DNA of 16,552 nucleotides from Pseudomonadota bacterium (GCA_021829055.1 JAJZCS010000016.1:1-16552), one strand, 5' to 3'. Counted from the stretch's first letter, positions 1 through 8,154 are shown. A program made the numbers and translations. The notes: a model not told the origin generated them from the letters alone.

Positions 1-98
1 CTGCTGACCGTCAGTTAACGATACGTGGCTGAGAAAACGAGTACGACGACGCGCTTGGGAGCAGCCTTCTTATGGCGATTGCCGCAGCCGGTCTTCGG

Positions 99-1022
99 TT
101 AAGCCGAACCGCTTCCAACGAGGGCGCTTGCGAACTCCGTTGCATCAAAGGCGCGAAGATCGGCAGCCTGCTCGCCAACACCAACGGCATGCACCGGAAG
201 CGCAAAGGCTTCGGCGAGGGCAACGACAATACCGGCGCGGGCAGATCCGTCCAGTTTCGTCACGATAAGGCCCGTAACATCGACCATTTCCTTGAAAGTC
301 CTGACCTGCGCAAGCGCGTTCTGGCCGGTTGTCGCATCCAGAGTCAGGAGAACGGCGTGCGGGGCTGATTCGTCGCGCTTTTTGATGACACGAACAACCT
401 TGCGGAGCTCTTCCATCAGCGCTCCCTTGTTGTGTAGACGCCCGGCCGTATCAACGAACAGAAGATCGGCACCGTCACGTTCCGCGCGAGCCATGGCATC
501 AAAGGCAAGCCCGGCCGGGTCCGCGTTCGCAGCGCCGACGATGACCGGCACAGACGCGCGCTGCCCCCAAACCTGCAGCTGTTCGACTGCGGCAGCGCGG
601 AATGTGTCACCGGCAACGAGCATCGACGTACGTCCCTGCTCGCGATAGAATTGCGCGAGTTTACCGATGGTCGTTGTTTTGCCTGTGCCGTTGACGCCGA
701 CCATCAGCACGACAAATGGCTTTTTTGCGCTGATGTCGAGAGGCTTCGCAATCGGAGCCAGGATGTCGGCGATTTCATCCGCCAGTGCAGCACGGATCTC
801 GGCAGGAGAAGCATCCTGACCAAAGCGGGTCCGTCGGAAGGATCTGATAATCCGGGCAGCGACGGCCGGACCAAGGTCGGCCGCAATCAGCAGTTCTTCC
901 AGTTCCTCAAGCGCGGCATCGTCAAGTTTCCGCTTGGTAAAGGCATCGGTGATGCCGGCCGATATCTTTGTCGTGCTCCTGGCGAGGCCTGATTTCAGGC
1001 GTGTAAGGAAGCCGAGAGCCAT
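99..1022 (-). CDS. ftsY: Signal recognition particle receptor FtsY
   Basis: FtsY is the membrane-associated SRP receptor GTPase; it docks ribosome-nascent chain complexes carried by Ffh/4.5S RNA at the Sec translocon. The 307-residue product shows the SRP-type GTPase motifs in order: P-loop GVNGTGKTT at about 109-117, DTFRAAA at 139-145, DTAGR at 191-195 and TKLD at 255-258, followed by the closing GVGE. A helical N domain (about 1-95) precedes the G domain. The long acidic N-terminal A domain of E. coli FtsY is missing, as in many alphaproteobacteria. The start ATG shares one base with the mtaB stop (TGATG at 1024-1020) and has no good Shine-Dalgarno of its own, so translation is probably coupled to mtaB. 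It is the last gene of the dapF-mtaB-ftsY chain. No terminator is visible in the 98 bases downstream. Confidence 0.97.
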   Translation of the reverse strand: MALGFLTRLKSGLARSTTKISAGITDAFTKRKLDDAALEELEELLIAADLGPAVAARIIRSFRRTRFGQDASPAEIRAALADEIADILAPIAKPLDISAKKPFVVLMVGVNGTGKTTTIGKLAQFYREQGRTSMLVAGDTFRAAAVEQLQVWGQRASVPVIVGAANADPAGLAFDAMARAERDGADLLFVDTAGRLHNKGALMEELRKVVRVIKKRDESAPHAVLLTLDATTGQNALAQVRTFKEMVDVTGLIVTKLDGSARAGIVVALAEAFALPVHAVGVGEQAADLRAFDATEFASALVGSGSA

Positions 1023-2257
1023 CAGGTGGCACCGGCAAGAAGGCCACGCTCATCGGCGCCGATGATGGTCGCCGAAACAATCCGCCCCGTCTCCACAGGA
1101 GTCGAAAAGCGGACCGGAGAAAAGTCTTCGGCATGCCCAGCATCCGGAGATTCGGCAAGGACCGGAATCTGCCTGCCGATCATGGCCCGGAACCGTGCAG
1201 CGACACGGCGGGCGCCAGCCTCCCGTAAAAGGGCGGCCCGGGCACGACGTTCCGCCATCGGCAACGGCGGCATCCGGGCAGCTGGGGTCTTGGCACGGGC
1301 ACTGAACGGAAACACATGCAGATAGTCGAGGTGAGCCTCCTCAATGAGGCTGAGCGTATCGGCAAACATCGCGTCATCTTCGGTTGGAAATCCGGCGATA
1401 AGGTCTGCGCCCAACGCGACGTCAGGGCGAAGCATGCGGACGCGGTCTGCAGCCTCGATAACATGGCAGCGCAAATGACGGCGTTTCATGCGCTTGAGGA
1501 TCATATCCGAGCCGGACTGAACCGAAAGATGCAGATGCGGCATCAGTCTTTTTTCTGAACCAAACGCATGCCACAAATCTTCATCGATTTCCGCCGGGTC
1601 GATCGAAGACAGGCGGAGACGCGAAAGTTCCGGGACGGCGGCCAGAAGACGGCGGACGAATTGCCCCAGTTTGGGACTCCCGGGAAGGTCTGTACCGTAT
1701 GATGTCAGATCGACGCCCGTCAGGACGATCTCGTGGTAGCCCTTGCCGACGAGAACCCGGATTTGATCGGCGATCACGCCCATTGGAATCGAGCGGGACG
1801 GCCCGCGGCCGTATGGAATCACGCAAAAGGTGCAGCGATGATCGCACCCTTGTTGAATTTCCACAAACGCTCGCGCGCGAGTGCCGAACCCTTCGATCAG
1901 GTGGGCCGCGGCCTGACGAACGTCCATGATATCCGAGACGAGTCTGGGCGCGGTCGACTGCCAGCTTTCGGCTTGCAACTTCTCAACGTTCCCCAGAACT
2001 CTGGTCACGCCGGATAGGTGTGACCAGCGGGCGGCGTCAATTTGTGCGGCGCACCCGGTCACAACGATCTTTGCGCCGGGATGCTCACGATGGACTCGAC
2101 GGATAGCCTGGCGAGCCTGACGTTCAGCCTCTGCGGTCACGGCACAGGTGTTGATGATGAACGTATCATCAACACCTGCCGCTTGCGCATGCCCGCGCAT
2201 GACCTCACTTTCGAATGCGTTCAGGCGGCAACCGAAGGTAAGGATCTCGACGCTCAT
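1022..2257 (-). CDS. mtaB: tRNA t6A37 methylthiotransferase MtaB (radical SAM)
   Basis: MtaB adds a methylthio group to N6-threonylcarbamoyladenosine at position 37 of ANN-decoding tRNAs, giving ms2t6A. The 411-residue protein has the three N-terminal UPF0004 cysteines that hold the auxiliary [4Fe-4S] cluster (C10 in FGCRLN, C38 in NTCAVT, C69 in VTGCAAQ). It also has the radical SAM triad CDHRCTFC (C138, C142, C145). The GCDHRCTFCVIPYGRG stretch and overall length fit MtaB better than MiaB or RimO; a TRAM domain is expected at the C-terminus but is weak by eye. The start ATG overlaps the dapF stop in ATGA (2257-2254), a standard translational coupling junction, and the stop overlaps the ftsY start. 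Confidence 0.95.
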   Translation of the reverse strand: MSVEILTFGCRLNAFESEVMRGHAQAAGVDDTFIINTCAVTAEAERQARQAIRRVHREHPGAKIVVTGCAAQIDAARWSHLSGVTRVLGNVEKLQAESWQSTAPRLVSDIMDVRQAAAHLIEGFGTRARAFVEIQQGCDHRCTFCVIPYGRGPSRSIPMGVIADQIRVLVGKGYHEIVLTGVDLTSYGTDLPGSPKLGQFVRRLLAAVPELSRLRLSSIDPAEIDEDLWHAFGSEKRLMPHLHLSVQSGSDMILKRMKRRHLRCHVIEAADRVRMLRPDVALGADLIAGFPTEDDAMFADTLSLIEEAHLDYLHVFPFSARAKTPAARMPPLPMAERRARAALLREAGARRVAARFRAMIGRQIPVLAESPDAGHAEDFSPVRFSTPVETGRIVSATIIGADERGLLAGAT

Positions 2258-3087
2258 GCCACCAGCATTTCAGGCGCGAGCGTGCCCTCGAAGGCAATGA
2301 CAACCGGTCCTTCCATCAACACATGGTTGTCATTGCGCCAGGTAACGCTGAGAATACCTCCGTCCATTTCAATATCGGCATGACGAGAAGCAAGTCCACG
2401 GCGATGGGCGTTGACCAGAGCCGCACAGGCACCGGAGCCACAAGCCAGTGTCATGCCCACTCCACGCTCCCAGACCCGAAGGCGGATACGATCGGGCGCA
2501 TCGATCCGGGCAAAGCCGATATTGGCGCGCTGGGGAAAGATCCGGGCGCGCTCCAGTGCAGGTCCAAGGGTGTCGACAGACAGGTGCTTCAGATCGTCGA
2601 CGAAGAACGTGGCATGGGGATTTCCCATTGAGCATGCGGCGGGACTGGCCACAGGCCCCATGGCGAGTCGCAACGATGCAGTATCCGCGGGCTCGACAAG
2701 CGGGATGTCAGACCAATCGAACCGCGGTTCCCCCATATCCACTTCAACGAGATTTGGACCCTTGATGGTGGCTTGGAGGATACCCGCATTGGTGCGGATG
2801 GACACCTGGCGGGCGCCGTTCTCGGCTGCAAGCAAGGCGGCGACACATCGTGTTGCGTTGCCGCACGCTGCTGATTCCGAACCATCCGCATTCAAAATGC
2901 GCATGAAGGCGTCGGCGTCATCCGCAGATTCGATCAGGACGATCTGGTCACAGCCAACGCCCCGATGGCGATCAGCGATCCGCAAAGCATCATCCTGAGC
3001 AACGGCAATCGCTCGCGCACGTCCGTCGAGCACAACGAAATCGTTGCCCGCTCCGTGCATTTTCACAAACGTCACGCCGTTCCGCAT
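2254..3087 (-). CDS. dapF: Diaminopimelate epimerase
   Basis: DapF converts LL- to meso-diaminopimelate, the last step before lysine and the source of the DAP cross-linking residue in peptidoglycan. The 277-residue product has the family's N-terminal MHGAGNDFVVLD. The two catalytic cysteines lie in the expected contexts, C75 in ACGNATR and C216 in ACGSGACA, so the cofactor-independent two-base mechanism should be intact. The length matches the family (about 275). The start at 3087 has GGAG five bases upstream; the internal Met10 is too late because the family begins a few residues before MHGAGND. It lies 30 bp after the yejF-like stop and overlaps mtaB by 4 bp, so it may share the transporter's transcript. 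Import of peptides, perhaps murein peptides, beside a DAP-making gene is suggestive but unproven. Confidence 0.97.
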   Translation of the reverse strand: MRNGVTFVKMHGAGNDFVVLDGRARAIAVAQDDALRIADRHRGVGCDQIVLIESADDADAFMRILNADGSESAACGNATRCVAALLAAENGARQVSIRTNAGILQATIKGPNLVEVDMGEPRFDWSDIPLVEPADTASLRLAMGPVASPAACSMGNPHATFFVDDLKHLSVDTLGPALERARIFPQRANIGFARIDAPDRIRLRVWERGVGMTLACGSGACAALVNAHRRGLASRHADIEMDGGILSVTWRNDNHVLMEGPVVIAFEGTLAPEMLVA

Positions 3088-3117
3088 CGTGGCTCCAAAG
3101 CTCTGTCCCGGTTACCG

Positions 3118-4623
3118 TCAGCCATACGAAGGATGGTCTCCCCCGGATTGTGCGTTCGTATATGGGGTTGGGGGAGCAAGGGAAAGGGTAAGTCTTGGTA
3201 ACGATAACCAGCGATGAGCGAGGCCTGCCGCAAGAACCGGGTCATGGGTTGCGACCACACAGGCAAAGCGCCGTTCCACCTGCAGGGCACGCAATGTTGT
3301 TATCAGGTTTGCGCGGGTAACGCTGTCGAGCGCGGCGCTTGGCTCGTCGAGTAGAAGCACATCGGGCCGCAGCACGAGGGCGCGGGCAATGGCAATGCGC
3401 TGGCACTCACCGCCTGAAAGCGCCTGCGGGTGGTGGGCTATGATTCGGAGATCCAAGCCGAGAGTCTCCAGAGCTTCAGCAATGCGTGCACCGCGCTGCG
3501 CCACGGTTAGGTCGGGGTGATGAAGAAGCAGGCCCTCGTCGATGATCGCCCCGACGGTCATACGCGGCGACAGGCTCGCGCCGGACTCCTGAAACAGGAT
3601 CTGTAGTCTCCGACGCATCTGCCTCAGTTTTGCTCCCCGCAAAGACGAAAAGTCTACGCCGGAAAGGTGGATGGTGCCCGGGGATCTGATCAGCCGGGCG
3701 ATCGCCAGCAGAATCGTTGTCTTGCCAACCCCGGACGGGCCAATAATTGCGAGCGTTTCGCCTGGCACAACAGCAAAATTGATGGGGGGCAACTTCAGTC
3801 GAGGAAGCGTCAGGTCGCGCACATTCAAGAGCGGAAGCGAAGCCGGCAGGAGCACGGGTGCTGGGGGCGCGGGCGGCTCGGCAGCGGCCGCTAGGGCGCG
3901 CCCGATCTCGGTCCTCGGAAGGGGCTTTCCTGCAGAAAACTCAATGCATTCCGCGATCCGACCCCGCTCGAGTACGACGCCACGCCGGGCATGATGGCGC
4001 GCCAGCGCAAAATCGTGGGTAATAAAAATCGTCGCAAGCTGACGCTTGCACCGCGCGCTGTCGATGAGGGCGAGAAGCTGGGCAGCGCGGTCAGGGTCGA
4101 GCGCCGAGGTGGGTTCGTCGGCAATCAACAAGTCGGGATCATTGGCCAGAGCGATTGCCAATGCGGCGCGCTGACGTTCTCCGCCTGAAAGCGCGTGCGG
4201 ATAATCGTCGCGATCGAGGCAGACTTCGGCCATAAGCGACTCGCAGCGTGCCTGCCGCGAGGCCCGCGACAAAGGCTGGTGCAAGGCGATCGCTTCCTCG
4301 ATCTGAGCACCAACCCGGCGCAGCGGGTCCAAGGCATCCAGCGAGTCCTGGAATACGAAACCGATCTTGCCGCCTCGCAGGGTCCGGAGAGTAACCGGAG
4401 GGGCGCATAGAATTTCGGTTCCAAGAACGATCAGGGACGTGGCGGAGGCTTTGAGCCCGCAAGGAATGAGGCCGAGCAACGCGCGAGCGAGCAGGGTCTT
4501 GCCGGCACCGGACCGGCCAAGCAGAGCGACCGACTCCCCGGAAGCAATATCGATGTGAACGCCTTCGAGAAGGAATTGCGCGCCATTCGCAACGACCAGG
4601 TCGCGAACCGTAACGAGATTCAT
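3118..4623 (-). CDS. yejF: Peptide ABC transporter, double ATP-binding protein (YejF-like)
   Basis: This is a fused double nucleotide-binding subunit of the peptide/opine/nickel ABC importer class. The 501-residue protein has two complete ATPase domains. The first has Walker A GRSGAGKT (36-43), signature LSGGER (145-150), Walker B LLIADEP (165-171) and switch His203. The second has Walker A GPSGVGKT (295-302), signature LSGGEC (402-407), Walker B LLLDEP and His460. A Pro/Ala linker (about 245-265) joins them. E. coli YejF is about 529 residues. The ATG at 4623, ten bases after the permease stop, gives the normal N-terminus; the open frame extends to 4995 but that part is the permease read in another frame. 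The Shine-Dalgarno is weak, so coupling to yejE is likely. Paralogues such as DppDF, GsiA or microcin C transporters are alternatives; the YejE-type permease favours YejF. Confidence 0.9.
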   Translation of the reverse strand: MNLVTVRDLVVANGAQFLLEGVHIDIASGESVALLGRSGAGKTLLARALLGLIPCGLKASATSLIVLGTEILCAPPVTLRTLRGGKIGFVFQDSLDALDPLRRVGAQIEEAIALHQPLSRASRQARCESLMAEVCLDRDDYPHALSGGERQRAALAIALANDPDLLIADEPTSALDPDRAAQLLALIDSARCKRQLATIFITHDFALARHHARRGVVLERGRIAECIEFSAGKPLPRTEIGRALAAAAEPPAPPAPVLLPASLPLLNVRDLTLPRLKLPPINFAVVPGETLAIIGPSGVGKTTILLAIARLIRSPGTIHLSGVDFSSLRGAKLRQMRRRLQILFQESGASLSPRMTVGAIIDEGLLLHHPDLTVAQRGARIAEALETLGLDLRIIAHHPQALSGGECQRIAIARALVLRPDVLLLDEPSAALDSVTRANLITTLRALQVERRFACVVATHDPVLAAGLAHRWLSLPRLTLSLAPPTPYTNAQSGGDHPSYG

Positions 4624-4633
4624 CAGGAGCAGA

Positions 4634-5674
4634 TCACGGGCCGCCGCTCCGGTTGTGGGCGTGGCGCGGATCCAGGGCATCCCGAAGGGAGATGCCAAGA
4701 AGAGCTGACGGTATAAGCAGCGCGGCAAGCCCCGAGATTGCAGTGACGGCAAGCCAGGGTGCATCAAGATGATCGCGGGCTTCCGCGGCAAGAGCGCCGA
4801 ACGAGGCACCTGCCAGGTGCGGGCCAAGGCCGAGGAAATCGAGGCTGGAAAGCAGCACGATCGAGCCGGCGAACGTGAACGGCAGATAAGCAAAGAGGGA
4901 AGCGGTGACGTTGGGCAGAATATGGCGATGGATGATGGACCAGTCGGACAAGCCGATCGCGCGCGCGGCGCGGACATGATGGAGCCGACGAGCACGCAGA
5001 AATTCTGCCCGCACCACCGGGATCAGGCCCGTCCAGGTCAGGGCCAGCATGGCAACGAACAGGGTGGTGAGAGTCCGCGCAGTGATGCTTGCCGCAAGAA
5101 TCAGAAGCATCAGAACCGGAAGCCCGTTCCATATCTCGATCAGCCGCTGGCCCAACAGGTCGACGTTACCTCCGTAGTAGCCCTGTACGGCGCCGACGGC
5201 GATCCCAAGTGCGGCCGCGGCGCCGGTCAGCACCCCGCCAAAGACGACAAGCATGCGAAGGCCATAAAGAACCTCGGCAAGAACATCGCGCCCAAAGGCA
5301 TCCGTGCCAAGTGGATCACGCAAGCTGGGCGGCGCCGGAGCCTGGTTGGCTTTCCAGACGATGGAACCGGGCCCATGCGGATCGGGTGGCCAGACGATAG
5401 TTGCGTCCTGGGACCGGAGGAGGCGCAGAAGGGCAGGAGAATGAAAGTCTGCGCGGATGGGGGGCATGCTCGGATTGAACGCGGTGGCCGGAACAAACCG
5501 TAATGCCGGCAGATAGAACGCACCATGGTCTATGACGAGAAGCGGCTGGTTGTTGGCCAGGGTCGGCGCGGCAAGGCCTGTGGCAGCAAGGGCAGCAAGG
5601 ATGGCAAGTGCGACCCGACCCGTGCGATCAAGGCGCCGCCAAAGATTGACACTTCTGGATTGCCTAATTTTCAT
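4634..5674 (-). CDS. yejE: Peptide ABC transporter permease (YejE-like)
   Basis: Inner-membrane permease of an oligopeptide-type ABC importer. The 346-residue product starts with a basic stretch and a TM helix, followed by a periplasmic segment of about 110 residues before the remaining helices; this is the YejE layout (E. coli about 341 residues) rather than DppC. It keeps LGTDAFGRDVLAEVLYG, AVQGYYGG and the ATPase-docking EAA loop (AARAIGLSDWSIIHRHILPN). An in-frame stop at 5692-5690 and the lack of other start codons fix the start at 5674. No Shine-Dalgarno lies at a usable distance; the only strong one (AAGGAG) serves a 9-codon ORF overlapping this start. The partner permease YejB and binding protein YejA are not in the window, so this pair is either an orphan half-transporter or works with proteins encoded elsewhere. 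Confidence 0.92.
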   Translation of the reverse strand: MKIRQSRSVNLWRRLDRTGRVALAILAALAATGLAAPTLANNQPLLVIDHGAFYLPALRFVPATAFNPSMPPIRADFHSPALLRLLRSQDATIVWPPDPHGPGSIVWKANQAPAPPSLRDPLGTDAFGRDVLAEVLYGLRMLVVFGGVLTGAAAALGIAVGAVQGYYGGNVDLLGQRLIEIWNGLPVLMLLILAASITARTLTTLFVAMLALTWTGLIPVVRAEFLRARRLHHVRAARAIGLSDWSIIHRHILPNVTASLFAYLPFTFAGSIVLLSSLDFLGLGPHLAGASFGALAAEARDHLDAPWLAVTAISGLAALLIPSALLGISLRDALDPRHAHNRSGGP

Positions 5675-5693
5675 GGTGCGTTGCGGTAGTCAT
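5664..5693 (-). CDS. Possible leader ORF (9 aa) overlapping yejE start
   Basis: A nine-codon ORF encoding MTTATHHEN is preceded by AAGGAG (within 5695-5702) at close spacing. Its stop lies 11 nt inside yejE in a different frame. The yejE ATG has no Shine-Dalgarno at a usable distance, so ribosomes may load here and re-initiate on yejE. The ORF is too short for any homology argument. An alternative is that this Shine-Dalgarno is used inefficiently for yejE itself, about 20 bases away. Confidence 0.4.
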   Translation of the reverse strand: MTTATHHEN

Positions 5694-5869
5694 TCGCTCC
5701 TTGAACGCCCGGGTGCCGTGCCGGCGCTCCGGCGGCGCGTTCCAGGTTCGGCGAGCGGCGAGGAGCGCAAAGCCGGATTACGGTTGGGATCCGCCGACAG
5801 GCGGTTGCCCTGGGAAACATTCGAGCCACATCAGCACCCCGACATGGCCCGCAACTGAACGTTAGCGAC

Positions 5870-5897
5870 ACGCCCACAAGATACGCTCAATGGGCGT
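5870..5897. repeat. Inverted repeat around the -10 of the yejE promoter
   Basis: ACGCCCA (5870-5876) and TGGGCGT (5891-5897) form perfect 7-bp arms with a 14-bp spacer. The proposed -10 lies in the spacer, the geometry of a repressor operator. It could instead be a hairpin at the end of the nth transcript, but no T-tract follows. Confidence 0.4.
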
Positions 5898-5907
5898 ACA
5901 ATGCCAA
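5878..5907 (-). promoter_or_regulatory. Candidate sigma-70 promoter for yejE-yejF-dapF-mtaB-ftsY
   Basis: On the minus strand TTGGCA (5907-5902, five of six matches to the -35 consensus) is followed after 18 bp by TATCTT (5883-5878, four of six matches to the -10). Transcription would start near 5871, leaving a leader of about 200 nt before yejE. It is the best promoter-like pair in the 250-bp gap between nth and yejE. Confidence 0.45.
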
Positions 5908-5922
5908 ATTCGTGGCCCAATT

Positions 5923-6630
5923 CTAGGCGGCAGGAGGAGCTGTCGGGGTTTTTTCGCGGTACGTGCACCAGGACGCACCAGCACAACGCCAGCATTCCGG
6001 TTTGCGGGCTTTGCAGATATAACGACCATGCAGAATAAGCCAGTGATGCGCAGGGCGGAGCATGTCCCGAGGGATACGGGCAACCAACGCATCTTCCACC
6101 GCACGAACGGTTTTGCCGGGAGCAAGGCCGGTGCGGTTACCAAGCCGAAAGATGTGAGTATCCACAGCCATGGTGGCTTCACCAAATATCTCGTTCAGGA
6201 CGACATTGGCGGTTTTTCGTCCAACCCCCGGCAATGCCTCCAGTGATGCACGATCGGATGGCACGGTGCTCCCATGCTGCTCGGCCAGGATCTGGGCCAG
6301 GCGCGCCAGATTACTGGCCTTGCTCTGCCAAAGCCCGATTGAACGGATATGGCGGGCGATGCCTTCCGCTCCCAAGGCAGCCATCGAGGCAGGATCCGGT
6401 GCCGCCGCAAGCAATGTCGGGGTAACCTTGTTCACGGCGCGATCCGTTGTCTGAGCAGAAAGGACGACGGCCACGAGGAGCGAGAAAGGATCCGTGTAGA
6501 TCAGTTCAGTCCTAGGCGCCGCATTGCCCTGGGCGATCGCCGCAAGAAACAGCGGTATATCGGCACGCTTCATCAGGGGTGAGGAGCGAGGCTTGGGGTC
6601 TGCACGTCGGGATCGCTTGCGGGTCGGCAT
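5923..6630 (-). CDS. nth: Endonuclease III (DNA glycosylase/AP lyase)
   Basis: Nth excises oxidised pyrimidines and cleaves the abasic site in base excision repair. From the chosen start the product has 235 residues. It contains the helix-hairpin-helix LPGVGRKTA (133-141) with catalytic Lys139, the catalytic Asp157 in AVDTHIFR, and the C-terminal [4Fe-4S] ligands C206-X6-C213-X2-C216-X5-C222. All key residues are present. The start is uncertain: the frame stays open to 6852. The core homologous region begins at MKRADIP (ATG at 6573). The ATG at 6630 gives a basic N-terminal tail seen in alphaproteobacterial homologues. The ATG at 6687 has the best Shine-Dalgarno (AGGTGAGG). The gene follows the TDT transporter on the same strand by about 180 bp. 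Confidence 0.95.
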   Translation of the reverse strand: MPTRKRSRRADPKPRSSPLMKRADIPLFLAAIAQGNAAPRTELIYTDPFSLLVAVVLSAQTTDRAVNKVTPTLLAAAPDPASMAALGAEGIARHIRSIGLWQSKASNLARLAQILAEQHGSTVPSDRASLEALPGVGRKTANVVLNEIFGEATMAVDTHIFRLGNRTGLAPGKTVRAVEDALVARIPRDMLRPAHHWLILHGRYICKARKPECWRCAGASWCTYREKTPTAPPAA

Positions 6631-6811
6631 CGCTGCGCTTGTGCGCAGTAATGCGATTCCCCGCAAGGCGCCGGCATCCCGTAACATCGAGGCCTCACCT
6701 GGCGCCCGACGGAGCCCGCCTGGGTTGCGGCCCTCGCGGACCGTTGGCGGCACTCGATCGATATTCGGAGTTGGGTTCCCCACCTTCAATACAGCCCGCA
6801 CCTGAAGCGGA

Positions 6812-7993
6812 TCAAACCGTATCGGCGGCAAACCTGTCAGCCGGAATCGCACCGTGGATCAGGCAGGGAGCCATGAATACGCTGCGCTCCCTCACGCCCT
6901 GCAGGGTTCGGGTCGCCACAATCGTCCAGAACGTTCCCAGGCAGACCGTCAGGGCCACAGCGATACCGTGAAAGAGAGCGAAATCGGTTTGGCTGGCGAG
7001 CGCGAACGTTGCCGCAGTATAAACCCCCAGAGGGAAGGTGAAACCCCACCAACCCAGATTGAACGGCAAATGGTCTCCAACCGACCGGATGGTTGCAAAC
7101 ACCGCAAAGCCGAGCCACCAGCCCCCGTAGCCCCACAATATCATGCCGCCGACCAAGCCTACGGCATGTACGGCCACGCTCAAGGGAGCAAGTGCGGTAC
7201 CCGCAAAGGCGGGCCCGGCGTCTATTCCGAGAAGCAACAGGCCGAGAGCCCCCGTTCCGATCGGCCCCAGCACGAGCCAGGACGACGGGGCCATATCGTG
7301 CGGCGGCAATTTATGCAGGATCAGGCGAAGCAACAGGATCACCAAAATCCCGAGAGCCGTCGGCACCGAATACGCCCACAACGCGAAGCCGATGATTTCG
7401 AAGGTGAAAGCCATCACGGGACTTGCAAGGTGGGGCAAAATGAGGGCACCGCTGGCCGCAGCAACCTCCGCTGCCACCACCGGCAACAACCAGATCGCGG
7501 TCATCCGCTCAATCGCGTGATCCTGTCGGGTGATCATCAGCACCGGGATTCCAAGGCCGATGACCAGAGCCAGTGCGACGTCGACCCACCAGAGGGCGAC
7601 CGCGATACCAACGGCAACCGTCCCGAACAGCGGCATGCCAAATGCGATAAAGCCGTTGATGATGGTCGCTAGCCCCATTGGAATCGTGCCAAAAAACATC
7701 GACATCGACGAGTGGGCAAAAATGCGCGCCGCCTCACGGGGAAACAGTGTCCAGCGCGCCGCGTAAAGTGCCGTGAAGATCACAAAGAGGGCAATATTGC
7801 CGAGCCAAAGCACTGTTGCCATTTCATGCAACAGGTTGCCGTGAAAGCCGATCTGGTTGAGGTCGAGTGCAAGGATACCCGTACCCATGGTTGCCGCGAA
7901 CCAGTTCGGGGTGAATTGCTGGACGATCCACCGTAAGCCGCGACGCTCGGCACGGCCACTACTCTGCTGCAAGGCAAAATTGAATCCGGTCAT
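6812..7993 (-). CDS. TDT/SLAC1-family transporter (C4-dicarboxylate, malate or sulfite type)
   Basis: A 393-residue polytopic membrane protein of the tellurite-resistance/dicarboxylate transporter (TDT) family, which includes TehA, fungal Mae1 malate permease, SSU1 sulfite pumps and plant SLAC1 anion channels. About ten hydrophobic segments are visible from residue 30 to 370. The N-terminal FTPNWFAATMGTGILA motif is characteristic of the Mae1/SSU1-like branch, and FNLGWWGFTFPLGVYTAATF near residue 310 is also typical. The substrate cannot be decided from sequence: a C4-dicarboxylate, sulfite or another small anion is possible. Translation starts at 7993 with GGGAAGG five bases upstream. That Shine-Dalgarno is the 3' arm of a 12-bp inverted repeat with sequence just after the Lrp gene, so expression may be controlled at the RNA level and by the neighbouring Lrp-type regulator. 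Confidence 0.9.
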   Translation of the reverse strand: MTGFNFALQQSSGRAERRGLRWIVQQFTPNWFAATMGTGILALDLNQIGFHGNLLHEMATVLWLGNIALFVIFTALYAARWTLFPREAARIFAHSSMSMFFGTIPMGLATIINGFIAFGMPLFGTVAVGIAVALWWVDVALALVIGLGIPVLMITRQDHAIERMTAIWLLPVVAAEVAAASGALILPHLASPVMAFTFEIIGFALWAYSVPTALGILVILLLRLILHKLPPHDMAPSSWLVLGPIGTGALGLLLLGIDAGPAFAGTALAPLSVAVHAVGLVGGMILWGYGGWWLGFAVFATIRSVGDHLPFNLGWWGFTFPLGVYTAATFALASQTDFALFHGIAVALTVCLGTFWTIVATRTLQGVRERSVFMAPCLIHGAIPADRFAADTV

Positions 7994-7998
7994 GGTGC

Positions 7999-8142
7999 CT
8001 TCCCGAAAACGTGGGCGTTCCAGCTCCGGAACTCGGGGCGCGAACGCTCAACAGCAGATGGCGATGTCGCATCCGCCTGTCCAACAGGCCTGGATGCTGA
8101 AATCGATCGGTAGGAACGAACAGTGCGCGGGTTTTCGGGAAG
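7999..8142 (-). promoter_or_regulatory. Structured RNA leader of the TDT transporter gene, riboswitch-like
   Basis: Read on the minus strand, CUUCCCGAAAAC (8142-8131) pairs perfectly with GUUUUCGGGAAG (8010-7999), a 12-bp closing helix. Enclosed are a hairpin at 8097-8069 (arms GCATCC/GGATGC and CCTGT/ACAGG) and a helix at 8047-8015 (arms GCGTTC/GAACGC). This gives a three-way junction. The 3' strand of the closing helix contains GGGAAGG, the Shine-Dalgarno for the ATG at 7993, so forming the helix would block translation. I do not recognise a known riboswitch class. The pairing is seen in the sequence; the regulatory role is inference. Confidence 0.55.
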
Positions 8143-8154
8143 CGCGCCTGCGGG

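Noticed and set aside
4624..4995. 124-residue N-terminal extension of the YejF-like ORF
   Set aside because: It overlaps the conserved end of the YejE permease in another frame and is unlike any ATPase N-terminus; the ATG at 4623 gives the expected start.
5675..5922. Possible remnant of yejB upstream of yejE
   Set aside because: None of the minus-strand frames resembles the YejB C-terminus; the gap reads as a leader with a promoter.
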